A stretch of DNA of 64,000 nucleotides, taken from contig NZ_CP013072.1 of assembly GCF_000264945.2 (NCBI RefSeq), positions 1 through 64,000 of the forward strand, written 5' to 3'. Under the pieces are notes generated by a model. The model was not told the DNA's origin and did not search any database. It saw only the letters and a program-made list of their open reading frames with translations. Shown here in pieces: positions 8,236 through 16,641 of this stretch; within the stretch, counting starts at the first letter, position 1; the number at the start of each line of letters is the position of its first letter. A program made the position numbers and the translations under genes. The DNA is from Sphingobium indicum B90A (GTDB lineage: Bacteria > Pseudomonadota > Alphaproteobacteria > Sphingomonadales > Sphingomonadaceae).

Positions 8236-8796
8236 ATGAACAATGTGTGGGAGGTATGGCCCGCGGCCCTGACTGGGGCGGAATGCGACGCCATCGTCAA
8301 GCGCGCGGCGCTTTATCAGCCGGAAAGCGCGACCGTCGGCTTCGCGCAGGCAGTGCGCAGCGATCATGCCTATCGATCGTCCACCATAAGCTGGCTGGAT
8401 GTCCATCGCGACAAGGACATTGTCGACCGGCTGATGCAGTTCGTCCATTCTTCCAACCGCACCAATTTCGGGATCGACATCGCCGGCCCCTTTGAGTTGC
8501 AATATACCGAATATCACGGCCGCGCGCAGGGCAAATATGACTGGCATCAGGATGTGTGGCTGGAATCCTCCCGTCCCTTCGATCGCAAGCTGTCGGTCGT
8601 GGTGCAACTGTCCGACCCGGATGAATATGAGGGCGGCGCCTTCGAATTTTTCGGCCTTCAGCAACCGGGCGTGAATTTCGCGTCGCGGGGCAGCATGCTG
8701 ATCTTCCCCTCCTTCCTCCAGCATCGCGTACTGCCGGTGACCAAGGGCCTCCGCCGCAGCCTGGTGAGCTGGATCGAAGGGCCCAGATGGCGGTGA
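8236..8796 (+). CDS. 2-oxoglutarate/Fe(II) dioxygenase, prolyl-4-hydroxylase-like
   Basis: Encodes 186 residues with the double-stranded beta-helix pattern of the P4Hc/PKHD dioxygenases. Iron ligands are the HxD at His104-Asp106 (YDWHQDVWL) and the distal His163 (FLQHRVLP). Arg173, ten residues later, is the likely 2-oxoglutarate carboxylate binder. The start is the ATG at 8236 preceded by GGGAAG; an upstream in-frame ATG at 8197 would run through the palindrome at 8196. No signal peptide is visible, so it should act in the cytoplasm before secretion. It lies between a secretion pore and a collagen-like Gly-Pro-Thr protein, which makes that repeat region its most obvious candidate substrate. 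This is inference from neighbourhood. Confidence 0.85.
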   Translation: MNNVWEVWPAALTGAECDAIVKRAALYQPESATVGFAQAVRSDHAYRSSTISWLDVHRDKDIVDRLMQFVHSSNRTNFGIDIAGPFELQYTEYHGRAQGKYDWHQDVWLESSRPFDRKLSVVVQLSDPDEYEGGAFEFFGLQQPGVNFASRGSMLIFPSFLQHRVLPVTKGLRRSLVSWIEGPRWR

Positions 8797-9206
8797 GCCG
8801 CACCTGACGGCACGATCCTCCATCCTCACCCTTGGCCAGGAACCGCGCCGATGGGGCGCGGGCAGGATGGATGCGTGCCGATCGCAGCGGCGACCGATGC
8901 CTTCGGTCGCGAAAATGAGCCATATCGGAAGAAATCCCGCCAAGGGCGACTTGCGCGGCCCTGACCCGGCTTTGCGGACAAGCAAGTGTCGGGAAGCCAG
9001 GTAAAAGCCGGTTGTTGCGGGGATTGCCTTATCTCTTGCGCGGCTTTGCGCGGGCCGCGACATGCTTTTGCGTGTCGAATTGTGACGAAGATGGGTGAAG
9101 TAAACCGTTCTGACCAGACTGGTTTCTTCTTGACGCGGCGATAAGCACTGCCCGGCTTAACGTGCTCCCGTTGCGATCTGCTCGCAGGAAAACAGGGAGT
9201 CTTGCA
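8797..9206. other. 410-bp gap before the collagen-like gene
   Basis: No gene is visible. The gap probably holds the promoter of the collagen-like gene. It contains a degenerate copy (11 of 13 fixed positions) of the TTTGCG-NNNA-CGCAAA motif at 8971-8986 and a lone TTTTGCGT half-site near 9065. Confidence 0.45.
8971..8986. promoter_or_regulatory. Degenerate copy of the TTTGCG-NNNA-CGCAAA motif
   Basis: TTTGCG-GACA-AGCAAG matches 11 of the 13 fixed positions of the motif shared by the five exact copies. It lies 220 bp upstream of the collagen-like gene. Confidence 0.35.
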
Positions 9207-10598
9207 ATGCCACTTCATGGATCGGTCCGGTCGGGACGGCGCTATCTGCTGTGCGCCACGGCGATACCTCTTCTTTTGCTCAGCGCCTGCGCCGACGGCG
9301 TGGGTTTCGACATAGGGGCAGGGGGCGGCCAGTCTCCTTCCGGTCCCAGCGGCCCGGCAGGTCCGACAAGCCCCACTGGCCCGACCAGCCCGACCGGACC
9401 GTCCGGTCCCACTGGCCCAAGCGGCCCCACGGGTCCGGGCGGCCCGGCCGGTCCCACCGGACCCGCTGGCCCGACAGGCCCCGGCGGACCCACCGGCCCG
9501 GGCGGTCCGACTGGTCCCACCGGCCCGACCGGCCCCACCAGCAGCGGATCGATCATCGGGGCGTCCATCGGCAATCAGCCGCTGGTCGGACCCACGGGGC
9601 CCGGATCGCTGATCGACGTCAACGTCCTGCCGGGCGACACCCCGGCGACCGGCAGCGTGGCCACCGTCGATCTGCTGACGGGCGACGGCACCGTCGCGCA
9701 GGTCGCCCTGCCGACCACGCCCCAGGGCGTGCAGCAGGGGCTGGCGCCGGTGGGCACGCTCGCCGGCAGCCTGCTCGGCGCACCGGCGGGGGAAGCGGTG
9801 ACGCAGCTCACCGACGGTCTCTCCCCCACGGTGGCGGCCGTCACCTCGACGGTCGGCCAGCTCACCACGCCGCTGCTCGACACGGTCAACGGCGCGCTCT
9901 CGCCCGTCACCGGTCCGCTGGTGGGCGACAATGGCGTCCTCGCGCCCGTGACGGGGCTGGTCGAAAATGCGGTGGGCGGCCTGACCGGCGCTCTGGGCGG
10001 CGTCGGCGGCGATCCTTCCGCCGCACTGGGCGGACCGCTTGTCGGCGCGAATGTCGGCGGCAATGTCCTGACCGGCGCCTCCACGCCCGGCACGCTTGTC
10101 GGGGTCAACCTGCTGCCGTCGGACGGCGGCGCGGCTGCCGGACAATTGGCGACGGTCGATGTCCTGACGCAGGGCAATCTGGTCGACATCGCCGTGCCGA
10201 CGACCGCGGCCGAGGTAGAGGCCGGATTGCAGCCGGTCGGCAACCTGGCCGGGGGTCTCCTTGGCCCGCAGGCCGAAGCGACCGTCACTCAGGTCACCAG
10301 CGCCGTCGCCCCCGTGGTCGCGGCCGCCACCAGCACGGTCGACAGCGTCGCCGCGCCCCTGCTCGACACCGTCAACAGCCTGGCCCCGACGCTGCCCGGA
10401 GGAGAAAGCGGTTCCCCGCTCGCGCCCGTGACCGGCCTGGCCGGTGGCCTGCTGGGAGCAGGGGAGGGGACCGGCGGCAATGCCCTGGCCCCGGTCACCG
10501 GCCTGCTGAACGGCGCGCTGGCCCCGGCGACCGGATCGGGTTCCGCCACGGCGCCCGTGACCGGCCTGCTCGGCGGGCTGCTCGGGGGCGGCAACTGA
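9207..10598 (+). CDS. Collagen-like Gly-Pro-Thr repeat lipoprotein
   Basis: Encodes 463 residues. A lipoprotein signal ends in the lipobox LSAC with Cys28 as the lipidation site. About 22 Gly-X-Y triplets (mostly [12 protein letters not shown], with two SPT interruptions) occupy roughly residues 48-113. The rest is two related ~100-residue repeats, each starting with a (S/T)L(I/V)xVN(V/L)LP strand and containing LATVDxLT, VxxGLxPVGxLAG and [12 protein letters not shown] stretches, followed by [13 protein letters not shown] repeats. AGGGAGT precedes the ATG. A collagen-like rod with a lipid anchor suggests a surface or periplasmic stalk. The TpsB pore, dioxygenase and barrel around it are candidate export, modification and display partners. 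The antisense strand is also open through the repeats, a side effect of the GGNCCN repeat. Confidence 0.85.
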   Translation: MPLHGSVRSGRRYLLCATAIPLLLLSACADGVGFDIGAGGGQSPSGPSGPAGPTSPTGPTSPTGPSGPTGPSGPTGPGGPAGPTGPAGPTGPGGPTGPGGPTGPTGPTGPTSSGSIIGASIGNQPLVGPTGPGSLIDVNVLPGDTPATGSVATVDLLTGDGTVAQVALPTTPQGVQQGLAPVGTLAGSLLGAPAGEAVTQLTDGLSPTVAAVTSTVGQLTTPLLDTVNGALSPVTGPLVGDNGVLAPVTGLVENAVGGLTGALGGVGGDPSAALGGPLVGANVGGNVLTGASTPGTLVGVNLLPSDGGAAAGQLATVDVLTQGNLVDIAVPTTAAEVEAGLQPVGNLAGGLLGPQAEATVTQVTSAVAPVVAAATSTVDSVAAPLLDTVNSLAPTLPGGESGSPLAPVTGLAGGLLGAGEGTGGNALAPVTGLLNGALAPATGSGSATAPVTGLLGGLLGGGN

Positions 10599-10690
10599 CG
10601 CGGCGGCGCGGCCCGCCATGGTCCTCATGCATGGCGGACCGCACGCCGACGATGCTCTCCCCCTATAGCCCCCGGGGGAAGGGCGGGGGC

Positions 10691-10718
10691 GAGGAGGCAG
10701 TGGGCGCACTGCCTCCTC
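10691..10718. terminator. Hairpin downstream of the collagen-like gene
   Basis: A perfect 12-bp stem (GAGGAGGCAGTG with CACTGCCTCCTC) closes a GGCG loop. A short AA but no T-run follows, so it may act as a Rho-assisted terminator or mRNA stabiliser between the collagen-like and barrel genes. Confidence 0.55.
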
Positions 10719-10747
10719 AAACCGATTCCGAACGCAGGCCGGCACGC

Positions 10748-10763
10748 TTTGCGTTCACGCAAA
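10748..10763. promoter_or_regulatory. TTTGCG-N4-CGCAAA palindrome, exact copy 2 (candidate parS or operator)
   Basis: TTTGCG-TTCA-CGCAAA, preceded by C and followed by AA. It lies 26 bp before the TTG start of the autotransporter-type gene and 30 bp after the hairpin at 10691-10718. Confidence 0.6.
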
Positions 10764-10789
10764 AATCTTCGCCAAAGGGGAATATCATC

Positions 10790-12007
10790 TTGCCGAACCG
10801 CCTTTTCTTCATCCGCCGCCTGATCGATGGCGCTGCGGCCCTGCTGCTGCTCAATGCCCAGCCCGCCATGGCCGGTCCCTACGCGCCCTATGCCGTAACC
10901 CCGGGCGAAACCGCGGTGGGAACGATGCTGGACGCCGCGACGGGCGCACCCGGCGGCGACCGCGCGGCCATGCTCGCATCGATCGACGCCCTGCCGACGG
11001 CCGCGGCGCGTGCCGATGCGCTGGGCCAGCTCTCGCCGCGCAGCTATTCCCTGCTGCCCCGCCTGTCGATCCAGTCGATGGACGCCGCCGACCGGGAAAT
11101 CCGCTCCTGGCTGGCCGAACGGCGCAGCATCGCCATCGATGCGCCGGCCGATGTTCCGGCCAGCGGCGACCGCACCATCACCGTGATGCTGAGCGGAGGG
11201 ATAAAGCAGGCGAGCTATAAGGCGCGCGTCGACCGCCCCGAAGCGGAATCCGACAGCCGGTCGCTGCGCTTCGCCGTCGATGTGAAGCCCGTGCCCGGCC
11301 TCATCGTCGGCGCGACCCTGGGCATCGACGGCATCGACGCCCGGCTCGACCCGGCGCGGCGCCCCCGCATCAGCCAGTTCAACAGCCAGATCGGTTCCTA
11401 TGCCAGCTATAGCGACGGCCGCTTCTATGTCGACGCGACGGCGGCCTATACGCTCTCCGAATATAAGCTGCGGCGCCAAATCGGCTGGGCGGGCTTTACC
11501 GGGCGGCTGGTGGCGCCCGTGGACGGCGACGGCTGGGCCGCATCCGGCGAGGCGGGCGCGATGCTGCGCGCAGGCCCGGTCCGGATACAGCCCTTCGCCG
11601 GCCTGCACCATCGCTATGCCGATGTCAGCGGCTTCGTCGAAAATGGCGGACCCGCCGCGCTGGAGGTCGCCGCCTTCCGCACCAGATCGCTTCGCGGCGC
11701 GCTGGGCGCGCGCATCTCCGCCAATGCGACGCAAGGCGGCTGGACCCTCCGCCCCTCGGTCGAGGCGCAATGGCAGCGCGAACTGCGCAGCCGCCCCGAC
11801 AGCCGAATGGAGGCCCGCTTCGCCACCCGCGACTTGCCCATCTTCACGCTGCGCCCCACCCGGCTGGCGCGTGACGCGGGCCTGGTGAATGCCGGGATCA
11901 GCGCGACCTGGAACAACCGCACCACCTTCCGCCTGGGCTATGCGGGCGAGTTCGGTTCCGACCGCCATGTCCACGCGGCGGCGCTGACGGTCGGACGGCG
12001 TTTCTAG
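10790..12007 (+). CDS. Autotransporter-type outer membrane barrel protein
   Basis: Encodes 405 residues from a TTG start supported by AAGGGG nine bases upstream. In-frame codons further upstream run through the palindrome at 10748 and the hairpin and are rejected. A signal peptide (about 1-29, ending QPAMA) is followed by a short helical segment with LPTAAARADALGQLSPRSYS, the pattern usually found just before an autotransporter beta-domain. A 12-stranded barrel follows, ending in the typical C-terminal aromatic (TVGRRF). The passenger is very short (about 130 residues), so the protein may be a display platform for another protein rather than a classical autotransporter. It follows the collagen-like gene on the same strand. 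Confidence 0.8.
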   Translation: MPNRLFFIRRLIDGAAALLLLNAQPAMAGPYAPYAVTPGETAVGTMLDAATGAPGGDRAAMLASIDALPTAAARADALGQLSPRSYSLLPRLSIQSMDAADREIRSWLAERRSIAIDAPADVPASGDRTITVMLSGGIKQASYKARVDRPEAESDSRSLRFAVDVKPVPGLIVGATLGIDGIDARLDPARRPRISQFNSQIGSYASYSDGRFYVDATAAYTLSEYKLRRQIGWAGFTGRLVAPVDGDGWAASGEAGAMLRAGPVRIQPFAGLHHRYADVSGFVENGGPAALEVAAFRTRSLRGALGARISANATQGGWTLRPSVEAQWQRELRSRPDSRMEARFATRDLPIFTLRPTRLARDAGLVNAGISATWNNRTTFRLGYAGEFGSDRHVHAAALTVGRRF

Positions 12008-12067
12008 GCAAAAGGGATTGCTCCGAAACGAACCGGATTCCGCGCCACAATCGTGCATATCCCGCTA

Positions 12068-12089
12068 TTGCGTGGGCCTGCTCACGCAA
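12068..12089. promoter_or_regulatory. Wide-spaced TTGCGTG/CACGCAA dyad before parB
   Basis: The arms TTGCGTG (12068-12074) and CACGCAA (12083-12089) are perfect inverted repeats around eight bases. The arms match the TTTGCG/CGCAAA palindrome but the spacing is wider. The right arm overlaps the ribosome binding region of parB, an attractive place for autoregulation by ParB. Confidence 0.45.
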
Positions 12090-12101
12090 AGGAAGTGATC
12101 C

Positions 12102-13100
12102 ATGGCCCGCTTCATCCGCGACATATTGGCGACCCTTTCCCACGAACCCGCCGGCAGGGGCCCGGCCGATCAGCAGGCGCTCAGCCGCCTCGACCAGCGG
12201 CTCGCGCCTTTCGCGGACAAGGGGCCGGGATCGCGCGGCACGATTTCGATCCAGCCGGACGAATGTTCGGTCTGGGACGGCAATCCGCGCGACCAGCCGG
12301 GACTGACGGCGGACGGCTGCCGGTCGCTGATCGATTCCATCGCCAGCGAAGGCGGCAACCGCATCCCCGTCCTCGTGCGCCTCAATCCGCCGGGTTCGGA
12401 CCGGCCCTACCAGCTTCTGGTCGGCAGCCGCCGCCGTTTCGCGGTGGACTGGCTCAACCATAATGGGCGGCCGGAAATGCGGCTGGCGGCCCTGGTCGTC
12501 GACCTGTCGGACGAGGAAGCCTTCCGCCTTGCCGACATCGAAAATCGCGAGCGGGCGGACATCAGCGAACTGGACCGGGCGCGCAGCTATCAGCATGCGG
12601 TCGAACGCTTCTACGGCGGGGTGCAATCGCGCATGGCCGAAGCGCTCACCCTTTCCAACAGCCAGCTAAGCCGCCTGCTCGCCTTGGCGCAATTGCCGGA
12701 GGAGGTGGTGAACGCCTTCGCCACTCCCGATGAATTGCGCGTGCGCTATTCCGAAATCCTGACCCCGCTGCTGCGCCGTCCGGACCAGCGGGCGCGCATG
12801 ATTGTCGAAGCGCAGTCCATCGGGGAACAGCAACAGGCGCTCGCGCGGGATGGCGGCCGCATGCTTTCCCCCGCGACGGTGCTGGCCCGGCTGCGCGATG
12901 CCGCCACGCCGCAGCCTTTGGAGGAAGCGCGCGACATGGCGATCGTCGCGGGCGGCGCGCGCATCGGCCGCCCCCGACCCGGTCGAAGCGGCGGTCTGAC
13001 CATCGACCTCAGCATATCGGAGGATGCCGATCTGGACGAACTGCTGGCGCGGCTGCGCGAAACCATCGTCGCGGCCCGCGCCGCGCCGGTCATGCAATAG
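12102..13100 (+). CDS. parB: ParB/RepB-type partition protein
   Basis: Encodes 332 residues of the ParB/Spo0J family, which loads on parS centromere sites and works with ParA. A nuclease-like N-terminal ParB domain is visible around residues 45-150, including the SLIDSIASEGGNRIPVLVR segment, a GSRRRFAVDWL arginine patch (about 109-119, the CTP-binding region in this family) and ADIENRERADISELDRARSYQ (about 146-166). A helix-turn-helix follows (MAEALTLSNSQLSRLLALAQLP). AAGGAAG precedes the ATG. No parA is in the window; with repA at position 1, parA may lie on the other side of the coordinate origin. TTTGCG/CGCAAA-type sites lie on both sides of the gene. Confidence 0.9.
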   Translation: MARFIRDILATLSHEPAGRGPADQQALSRLDQRLAPFADKGPGSRGTISIQPDECSVWDGNPRDQPGLTADGCRSLIDSIASEGGNRIPVLVRLNPPGSDRPYQLLVGSRRRFAVDWLNHNGRPEMRLAALVVDLSDEEAFRLADIENRERADISELDRARSYQHAVERFYGGVQSRMAEALTLSNSQLSRLLALAQLPEEVVNAFATPDELRVRYSEILTPLLRRPDQRARMIVEAQSIGEQQQALARDGGRMLSPATVLARLRDAATPQPLEEARDMAIVAGGARIGRPRPGRSGGLTIDLSISEDADLDELLARLRETIVAARAAPVMQ

Positions 13101-13134
13101 GACCGCGATCGTTTCCGGAGCCTCAACAGGCGAC

Positions 13135-13150
13135 TTTGCGTATACGCAAA
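13135..13150. promoter_or_regulatory. TTTGCG-N4-CGCAAA palindrome, exact copy 3, between convergent genes
   Basis: TTTGCGTATACGCAAA is a fully symmetric 16-mer, 35 bp after the parB stop and 28 bp before the sorB stop. Both neighbours converge on it, so it cannot be their promoter operator. This is the strongest single argument for a centromere-type role. Confidence 0.65.
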
Positions 13151-13178
13151 AAGCCCGCGACCATTGATGCCGGCGCGT

Positions 13179-13493
13179 CTATGAAGGCCCGGCGGCCTCC
13201 TTCCGGCCGTAAGTGGCGGCCAGATAGGCGGCGATCCGCTCGGCATCGGCAGGCTCGATCGGCGCGCCATAGACCTTGATCATCTTGCCGACGCTATCCT
13301 GCCAGAATTGCGCCCCCTTGCCGCGTGGCTGGGTGGTGACATAATCCAGCGAATGGCAGGCGGAACAGGTCGCCGCCGTCAGTTCCGCGCCGTCGCCGGG
13401 CGGCAGGACAATGGGTCGTTCGTCGGGCAGGCGATAGCCCGCGGCAGCCGCACCGCTCGCGGCGAGAAGGGCGATGGGCAGCAGCGCTTTCAC
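13179..13493 (-). CDS. sorB: Sulfite dehydrogenase cytochrome c subunit (SorB-like)
   Basis: Encodes 104 residues: a signal peptide (about 1-19) and one c-type haem site CSACH (residues 43-47), with the downstream Met-containing region (SVGKMIKVYGAPI) as possible axial ligand. The small monohaem protein should accept electrons from the SorA molybdenum subunit in the periplasm. The start is a GTG that overlaps the sorA stop codon (GTGA), which indicates translational coupling and makes this start convincing. Confidence 0.85.
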   Translation of the reverse strand: MKALLPIALLAASGAAAAGYRLPDERPIVLPPGDGAELTAATCSACHSLDYVTTQPRGKGAQFWQDSVGKMIKVYGAPIEPADAERIAAYLAATYGRKEAAGPS

Positions 13494-14710
13494 AGGGCGA
13501 CGACCTCCACGGCTTCGACGACATTGCGCATATAGCCGGCGGGCTGCCAGAGCGGATCGAACGGCTGGACCTCTCCCGACCGGCCCGTCGCGCGGACGAG
13601 GATGCGATGGCGGCCGGGCGCCAGGCTCTGCGCCGACCGCCATGACCGGAAGCTGTAGCGGCCCAGATCCTTGCCCAGTTCGGCCTGCCGCCAGCTTGCG
13701 CCCCCGTCGGCGGAGATGTCGACCCGCGCGATTCCCGATCCGCCGTCGAACGCGATGCCGGACAGCGCCACCGGCTTGCCCGCGGCCACCTGCGCCCCGG
13801 ACATATGGCTGGTGAGGAAGGACCGGATGTTGAGCCGGCCGATGGGCCGCGTCCTGTCCGGCTTGCCGCCGGGCGCGACGCAGGCGCAATCATTGTCGGG
13901 AATGCGATAGGCGGTCTTCATCCAATAGCCGTCATAGGCCGCGTCGACGACGTTGATCTCATGCAGATGCTTGATCCAATAGGTGCCGTAATGGCCGGGC
14001 ACGACCAGACGCAACGGATAGCCGTTGAGAAAGGGCAGGTCCGCCCCGTTCATCGCCCAGGCGACCATCACCTCGCCGTCGCGGGCATGGTCGACGTCCA
14101 GCGCCTTGACGAAGTCGGGAATGCCGTCGGCCTGGGGATTGTCGAGTCCGTTGAACGTGACCTGCCGCGCCCCGGCGCGCACCCCCGCGCGGTCCAGCAG
14201 CGCGCGAAGCGGAACGCCGCGCCAGCGGGCATTGCCCATCGCGCCGTTGCCCAGCTGCCCGCCCCCGACACGCGGCTCGAAAAAGCCGCGCCCATTGCCG
14301 GAACATTGGTTGACCGCGACGATCTCCTGCACGGGAAAGTCGCGCTTCAGTTCCGCGAGCGAAAGGGAGAGCGGCCGCTCGACATGACCGCCCAGCGCCA
14401 GCCGGAACCGCCGCGCATCGATGTCGAGCGGCAGATCCGAAAGATGATAGCGCACGAAGAAGGCATCGTTGGGCGTGATCGGCCCGTCGAACAGGGCCAG
14501 CGGCGTTTCAAGCTGCGGCGGGCGCGTGGTGAGACCGATGAGCGCCCGCTTCTGAGGATAGCGGACCAGGGGCCGCTCGCCATTGTCGAAGGGCAGGGCG
14601 GCGTAGCCGCCACGGGTCCGCGCCCAGCCGGATACCGGCAACAGCGCCCCCGCCATGGCGGCGATAAGGCCGCGCCGATCCACCCCATTCATGGTCCGTC
14701 CGTCCGCCAT
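13490..14710 (-). CDS. sorA: Sulfite dehydrogenase molybdopterin subunit (SorA-like)
   Basis: Encodes 406 residues of the sulfite oxidase family, oxidising sulfite to sulfate in the periplasm. A Tat-type signal is visible (VDRRGLIAAMAGALLPVSGWA). The molybdenum-ligating cysteine is Cys136 in AVNQCSGNGRGFFEP. The Moco-binding domain continues with the NGYPLRLVVPGHYGTYWIKHL segment (about 255-275), and the C-terminal ~110 residues form the Ig-like dimerisation domain (GIARVDISADGGASWRQAEL). It is co-transcribed with the cytochrome subunit downstream. The ATG at 14710 has AGGAC upstream; ATG 14692 is an alternative. With the cysDNCQ genes at 57-60 kb, the replicon carries two parts of sulfur metabolism. 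Confidence 0.88.
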   Translation of the reverse strand: MADGRTMNGVDRRGLIAAMAGALLPVSGWARTRGGYAALPFDNGERPLVRYPQKRALIGLTTRPPQLETPLALFDGPITPNDAFFVRYHLSDLPLDIDARRFRLALGGHVERPLSLSLAELKRDFPVQEIVAVNQCSGNGRGFFEPRVGGGQLGNGAMGNARWRGVPLRALLDRAGVRAGARQVTFNGLDNPQADGIPDFVKALDVDHARDGEVMVAWAMNGADLPFLNGYPLRLVVPGHYGTYWIKHLHEINVVDAAYDGYWMKTAYRIPDNDCACVAPGGKPDRTRPIGRLNIRSFLTSHMSGAQVAAGKPVALSGIAFDGGSGIARVDISADGGASWRQAELGKDLGRYSFRSWRSAQSLAPGRHRILVRATGRSGEVQPFDPLWQPAGYMRNVVEAVEVVAL

Positions 14711-15011
14711 GGCTGTCCTGCCTGCATCTTTCTGCACTCTGATGATCGGAATGGATGCGGCCGGTTGTCCGGTGCGCAGTCTGGCTGCCCCGGCCATCCC
14801 GGTGGGAATGCCGATCCGCTGTGGGTAGGACGTGGCGGCTGGCCAGTCAATCCGGCAGGTGCGGCGCTGCCCCGGCGGAAACCAAATCGGCGATGAGGAG
14901 AGCCGGCCTAGCTGAAAAAACGACCTTGAATGGATGCTTTCCCGCCCTTAATTTGGCGCGTGGCGGTCACCGCCGGAAGGAAGAGAGGATTGGAAGAAAG
15001 GAGGCAAGCCC
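14711..15011. other. Divergent region between sorA and a small gene
   Basis: About 300 bp with the promoters of the leftward sorAB and the rightward small gene. Nothing beyond a strong ribosome binding site (AAAGGAGG, just before 15012) is evident. Confidence 0.35.
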
Positions 15012-15224
15012 ATGTCCCTCTCCCATTTTCAAGGCCCCTTCGAAGTGGCCCATCATCCCCAGTTGGAACCTGAGGTGAAGCGCGCCATCCTTGCATCCTG
15101 GGCTTCGGACGCCAATGCCGTGGAGGGCAATCCCGCCGTCAGGCGCCCGCCCCGCCACAAGCGGCCGATCCCCATCGACGAGATACTGGACGCGCTGCGC
15201 AAAGTGGATCGGAACCCCGGCTAA
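15012..15224 (+). CDS. Small conserved alphaproteobacterial protein
   Basis: Encodes 70 residues with a very strong ribosome binding site. The sequence GPFEVAHHPQLEPEVKRAILASWASDANAVEGNPAVRRPP, followed by PIPIDEILDALRKVDRN, recalls a family of small proteins seen widely in alphaproteobacteria whose function is not known to me. It has no signal peptide or membrane segment and looks like two helices joined by a basic Pro-rich linker. It ends just before a hairpin. Confidence 0.7.
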   Translation: MSLSHFQGPFEVAHHPQLEPEVKRAILASWASDANAVEGNPAVRRPPRHKRPIPIDEILDALRKVDRNPG

Positions 15225-15230
15225 ATTTGA

Positions 15231-15256
15231 CCTGTTCCTGCCCGCGCAGGAACAGG
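15231..15256. terminator. Hairpin after the small gene
   Basis: An 11-bp perfect stem (CCTGTTCCTGC with GCAGGAACAGG) closes a 4-nt loop, 6 bp after the stop of the small gene and before the convergent glycosidase gene. It lacks a clear T-run. Confidence 0.5.
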
Positions 15257-15339
15257 CTGCGCTTCGATGACGTTCCGTCGCGGGAAACACTTTGCCTCGG
15301 CGCGAGGCAGCATCGCCCCTCCACCCGGAGAAAATCCGT

Positions 15340-16407
15340 TCAGGCGGTCATTTCGTCCAGCCGGTTGATGAGCCGCAGGAAGGCCACTTCGCTTTCGTCA
15401 TGCGGCGTGCCGTCCGCATCGAAAATATCGTGGAACCATTTTTCCTTCAGCCCCTCCAGATTGGGGTTTTCCCATTTGTCCCACGGCAGGTGGGTTTGCG
15501 TCTTCCCCTTCACCAGGCCCCAGCAGAAGGTGCCGACCTGCTCCTCCTTCGCGATGGGCAGGATCGCCTGGAAGGTGCTGCCCGCCGGGCGCGCCATATA
15601 TTCGGTGCAGAGCAGCGGACGGCCCATGGTCTTCAGCCATTTGACGCGCTGCGCGAAATCTTCCGCAATGCCGTAATTGTGGAAGGAGATGACGTCGGAA
15701 TGCGACGTCTGCGCCTGCTGGATCGGACTGAGCAGGTCGGGCGCCGACCAGTCGCCCAGCCAGATGCCGCTGGTCAGCGGCTGCATCGGCTGCATGGCCC
15801 GCGCCCAGCCGAACGCCTCGACCAGCAGCGGCACGACCAGATCGGCCTTCGCCTTGAGCGCCGCCGGGTCGCAGAGCGCGACCTCCGGCCCATTGTCAGG
15901 CTCGTTCCAGATGTCCCAGGCCAGCACGCGTCGGTCCTGTCCGAAGCGGCCGACCACGCCCCGCACATAATCCTCCAGCCGCGCATGCTCGTCCGGATTC
16001 CGGAGCACGGCGACGCCTGGAGACTGGACCCAGCCGCTATTGTGAACCCCCTCGCGCGGCTGGGGCTGTGGCCCCAGCGCCGGTTCGGGATGCCAGCAGG
16101 AATCGAACAGCACCAGCATGGTGCGGATGCCATGACGGTCCGCCACCGCCAGGAAGGCGTCGATGCGCGCCAGGAAGGCCGCCGCGTCGTCCAGCCACAG
16201 CAGGTCGTGCAGATAGACCCTGACGCTGTTCATCCCCACCGAGGCCGCCAGTTCCAGCTCGCGGTCGATGGTGGCAAGGTCGAAGCTGCCCGCCTGCCAC
16301 ATTTCCAATTGATTGATGGCGTTGGAGGGTGTGAAATTGCACCCGACCAGCCATGGTTGCCGCGCGAACCAGCGATGCGCCGCTTCCGGCGTCCAACGAT
16401 TGCCCAT
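15340..16407 (-). CDS. Glycoside hydrolase, GH5-like (TIM barrel)
   Basis: Encodes 355 residues with a clan GH-A layout. The barrel strands include SVGMNSVRVYLHDLLWL (about 58-74) and TMLVLFDSCW. The acid/base is probably the Glu in LAWDIWNEPDNGP and the nucleophile the Glu in LLCTEYMARP. No signal peptide is visible, so a cytoplasmic role is likely. The upstream neighbour is a GH1-RmlD fusion, suggesting a shared role in turnover or trimming of a glycan or exopolysaccharide. The ATG at 16407 is preferred over an in-frame TTG at 16419. The exact substrate cannot be read from the sequence. Confidence 0.75.
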   Translation of the reverse strand: MGNRWTPEAAHRWFARQPWLVGCNFTPSNAINQLEMWQAGSFDLATIDRELELAASVGMNSVRVYLHDLLWLDDAAAFLARIDAFLAVADRHGIRTMLVLFDSCWHPEPALGPQPQPREGVHNSGWVQSPGVAVLRNPDEHARLEDYVRGVVGRFGQDRRVLAWDIWNEPDNGPEVALCDPAALKAKADLVVPLLVEAFGWARAMQPMQPLTSGIWLGDWSAPDLLSPIQQAQTSHSDVISFHNYGIAEDFAQRVKWLKTMGRPLLCTEYMARPAGSTFQAILPIAKEEQVGTFCWGLVKGKTQTHLPWDKWENPNLEGLKEKWFHDIFDADGTPHDESEVAFLRLINRLDEMTA

Positions 16408-16641
16408 ATGCCCGCTCAAGACCCGCTTCTATTGCCGCCCTGAAGGCGGCCATTAACATCGCTCAGCTATAGGGCAAGAAGATTAATATGATCTGAGTAA
16501 GAGGAAATTTCGATCTTTTGAGAAGATGTTATAGCACTTCTTCATTACACTTACGTTATAGTACGCCAATCCGCCCTTTGGTTATGAAGTCGAAATAAAT
16601 ACCACGGCGAAACGAGCATAATCGCCAAGCCGGATATGGTC

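Noticed and set aside
9050..9075. Lone TTTTGCGT sequences near 5074 and 9065 as further palindrome copies
   Set aside because: Only one half-site is present; the second arm does not match at the required spacing.
9242..9574. Antisense GPV/GPP triplet frame suggesting a second collagen-like protein
   Set aside because: It is the mirror of the GGN-CCN repeat; the plus strand has a lipoprotein signal, ribosome binding site and long conserved C-terminus.
8826..10745. A 639-codon antisense frame over the collagen-like gene
   Set aside because: Arises from the GGNCCN repeat and high GC; no start signal or domain.
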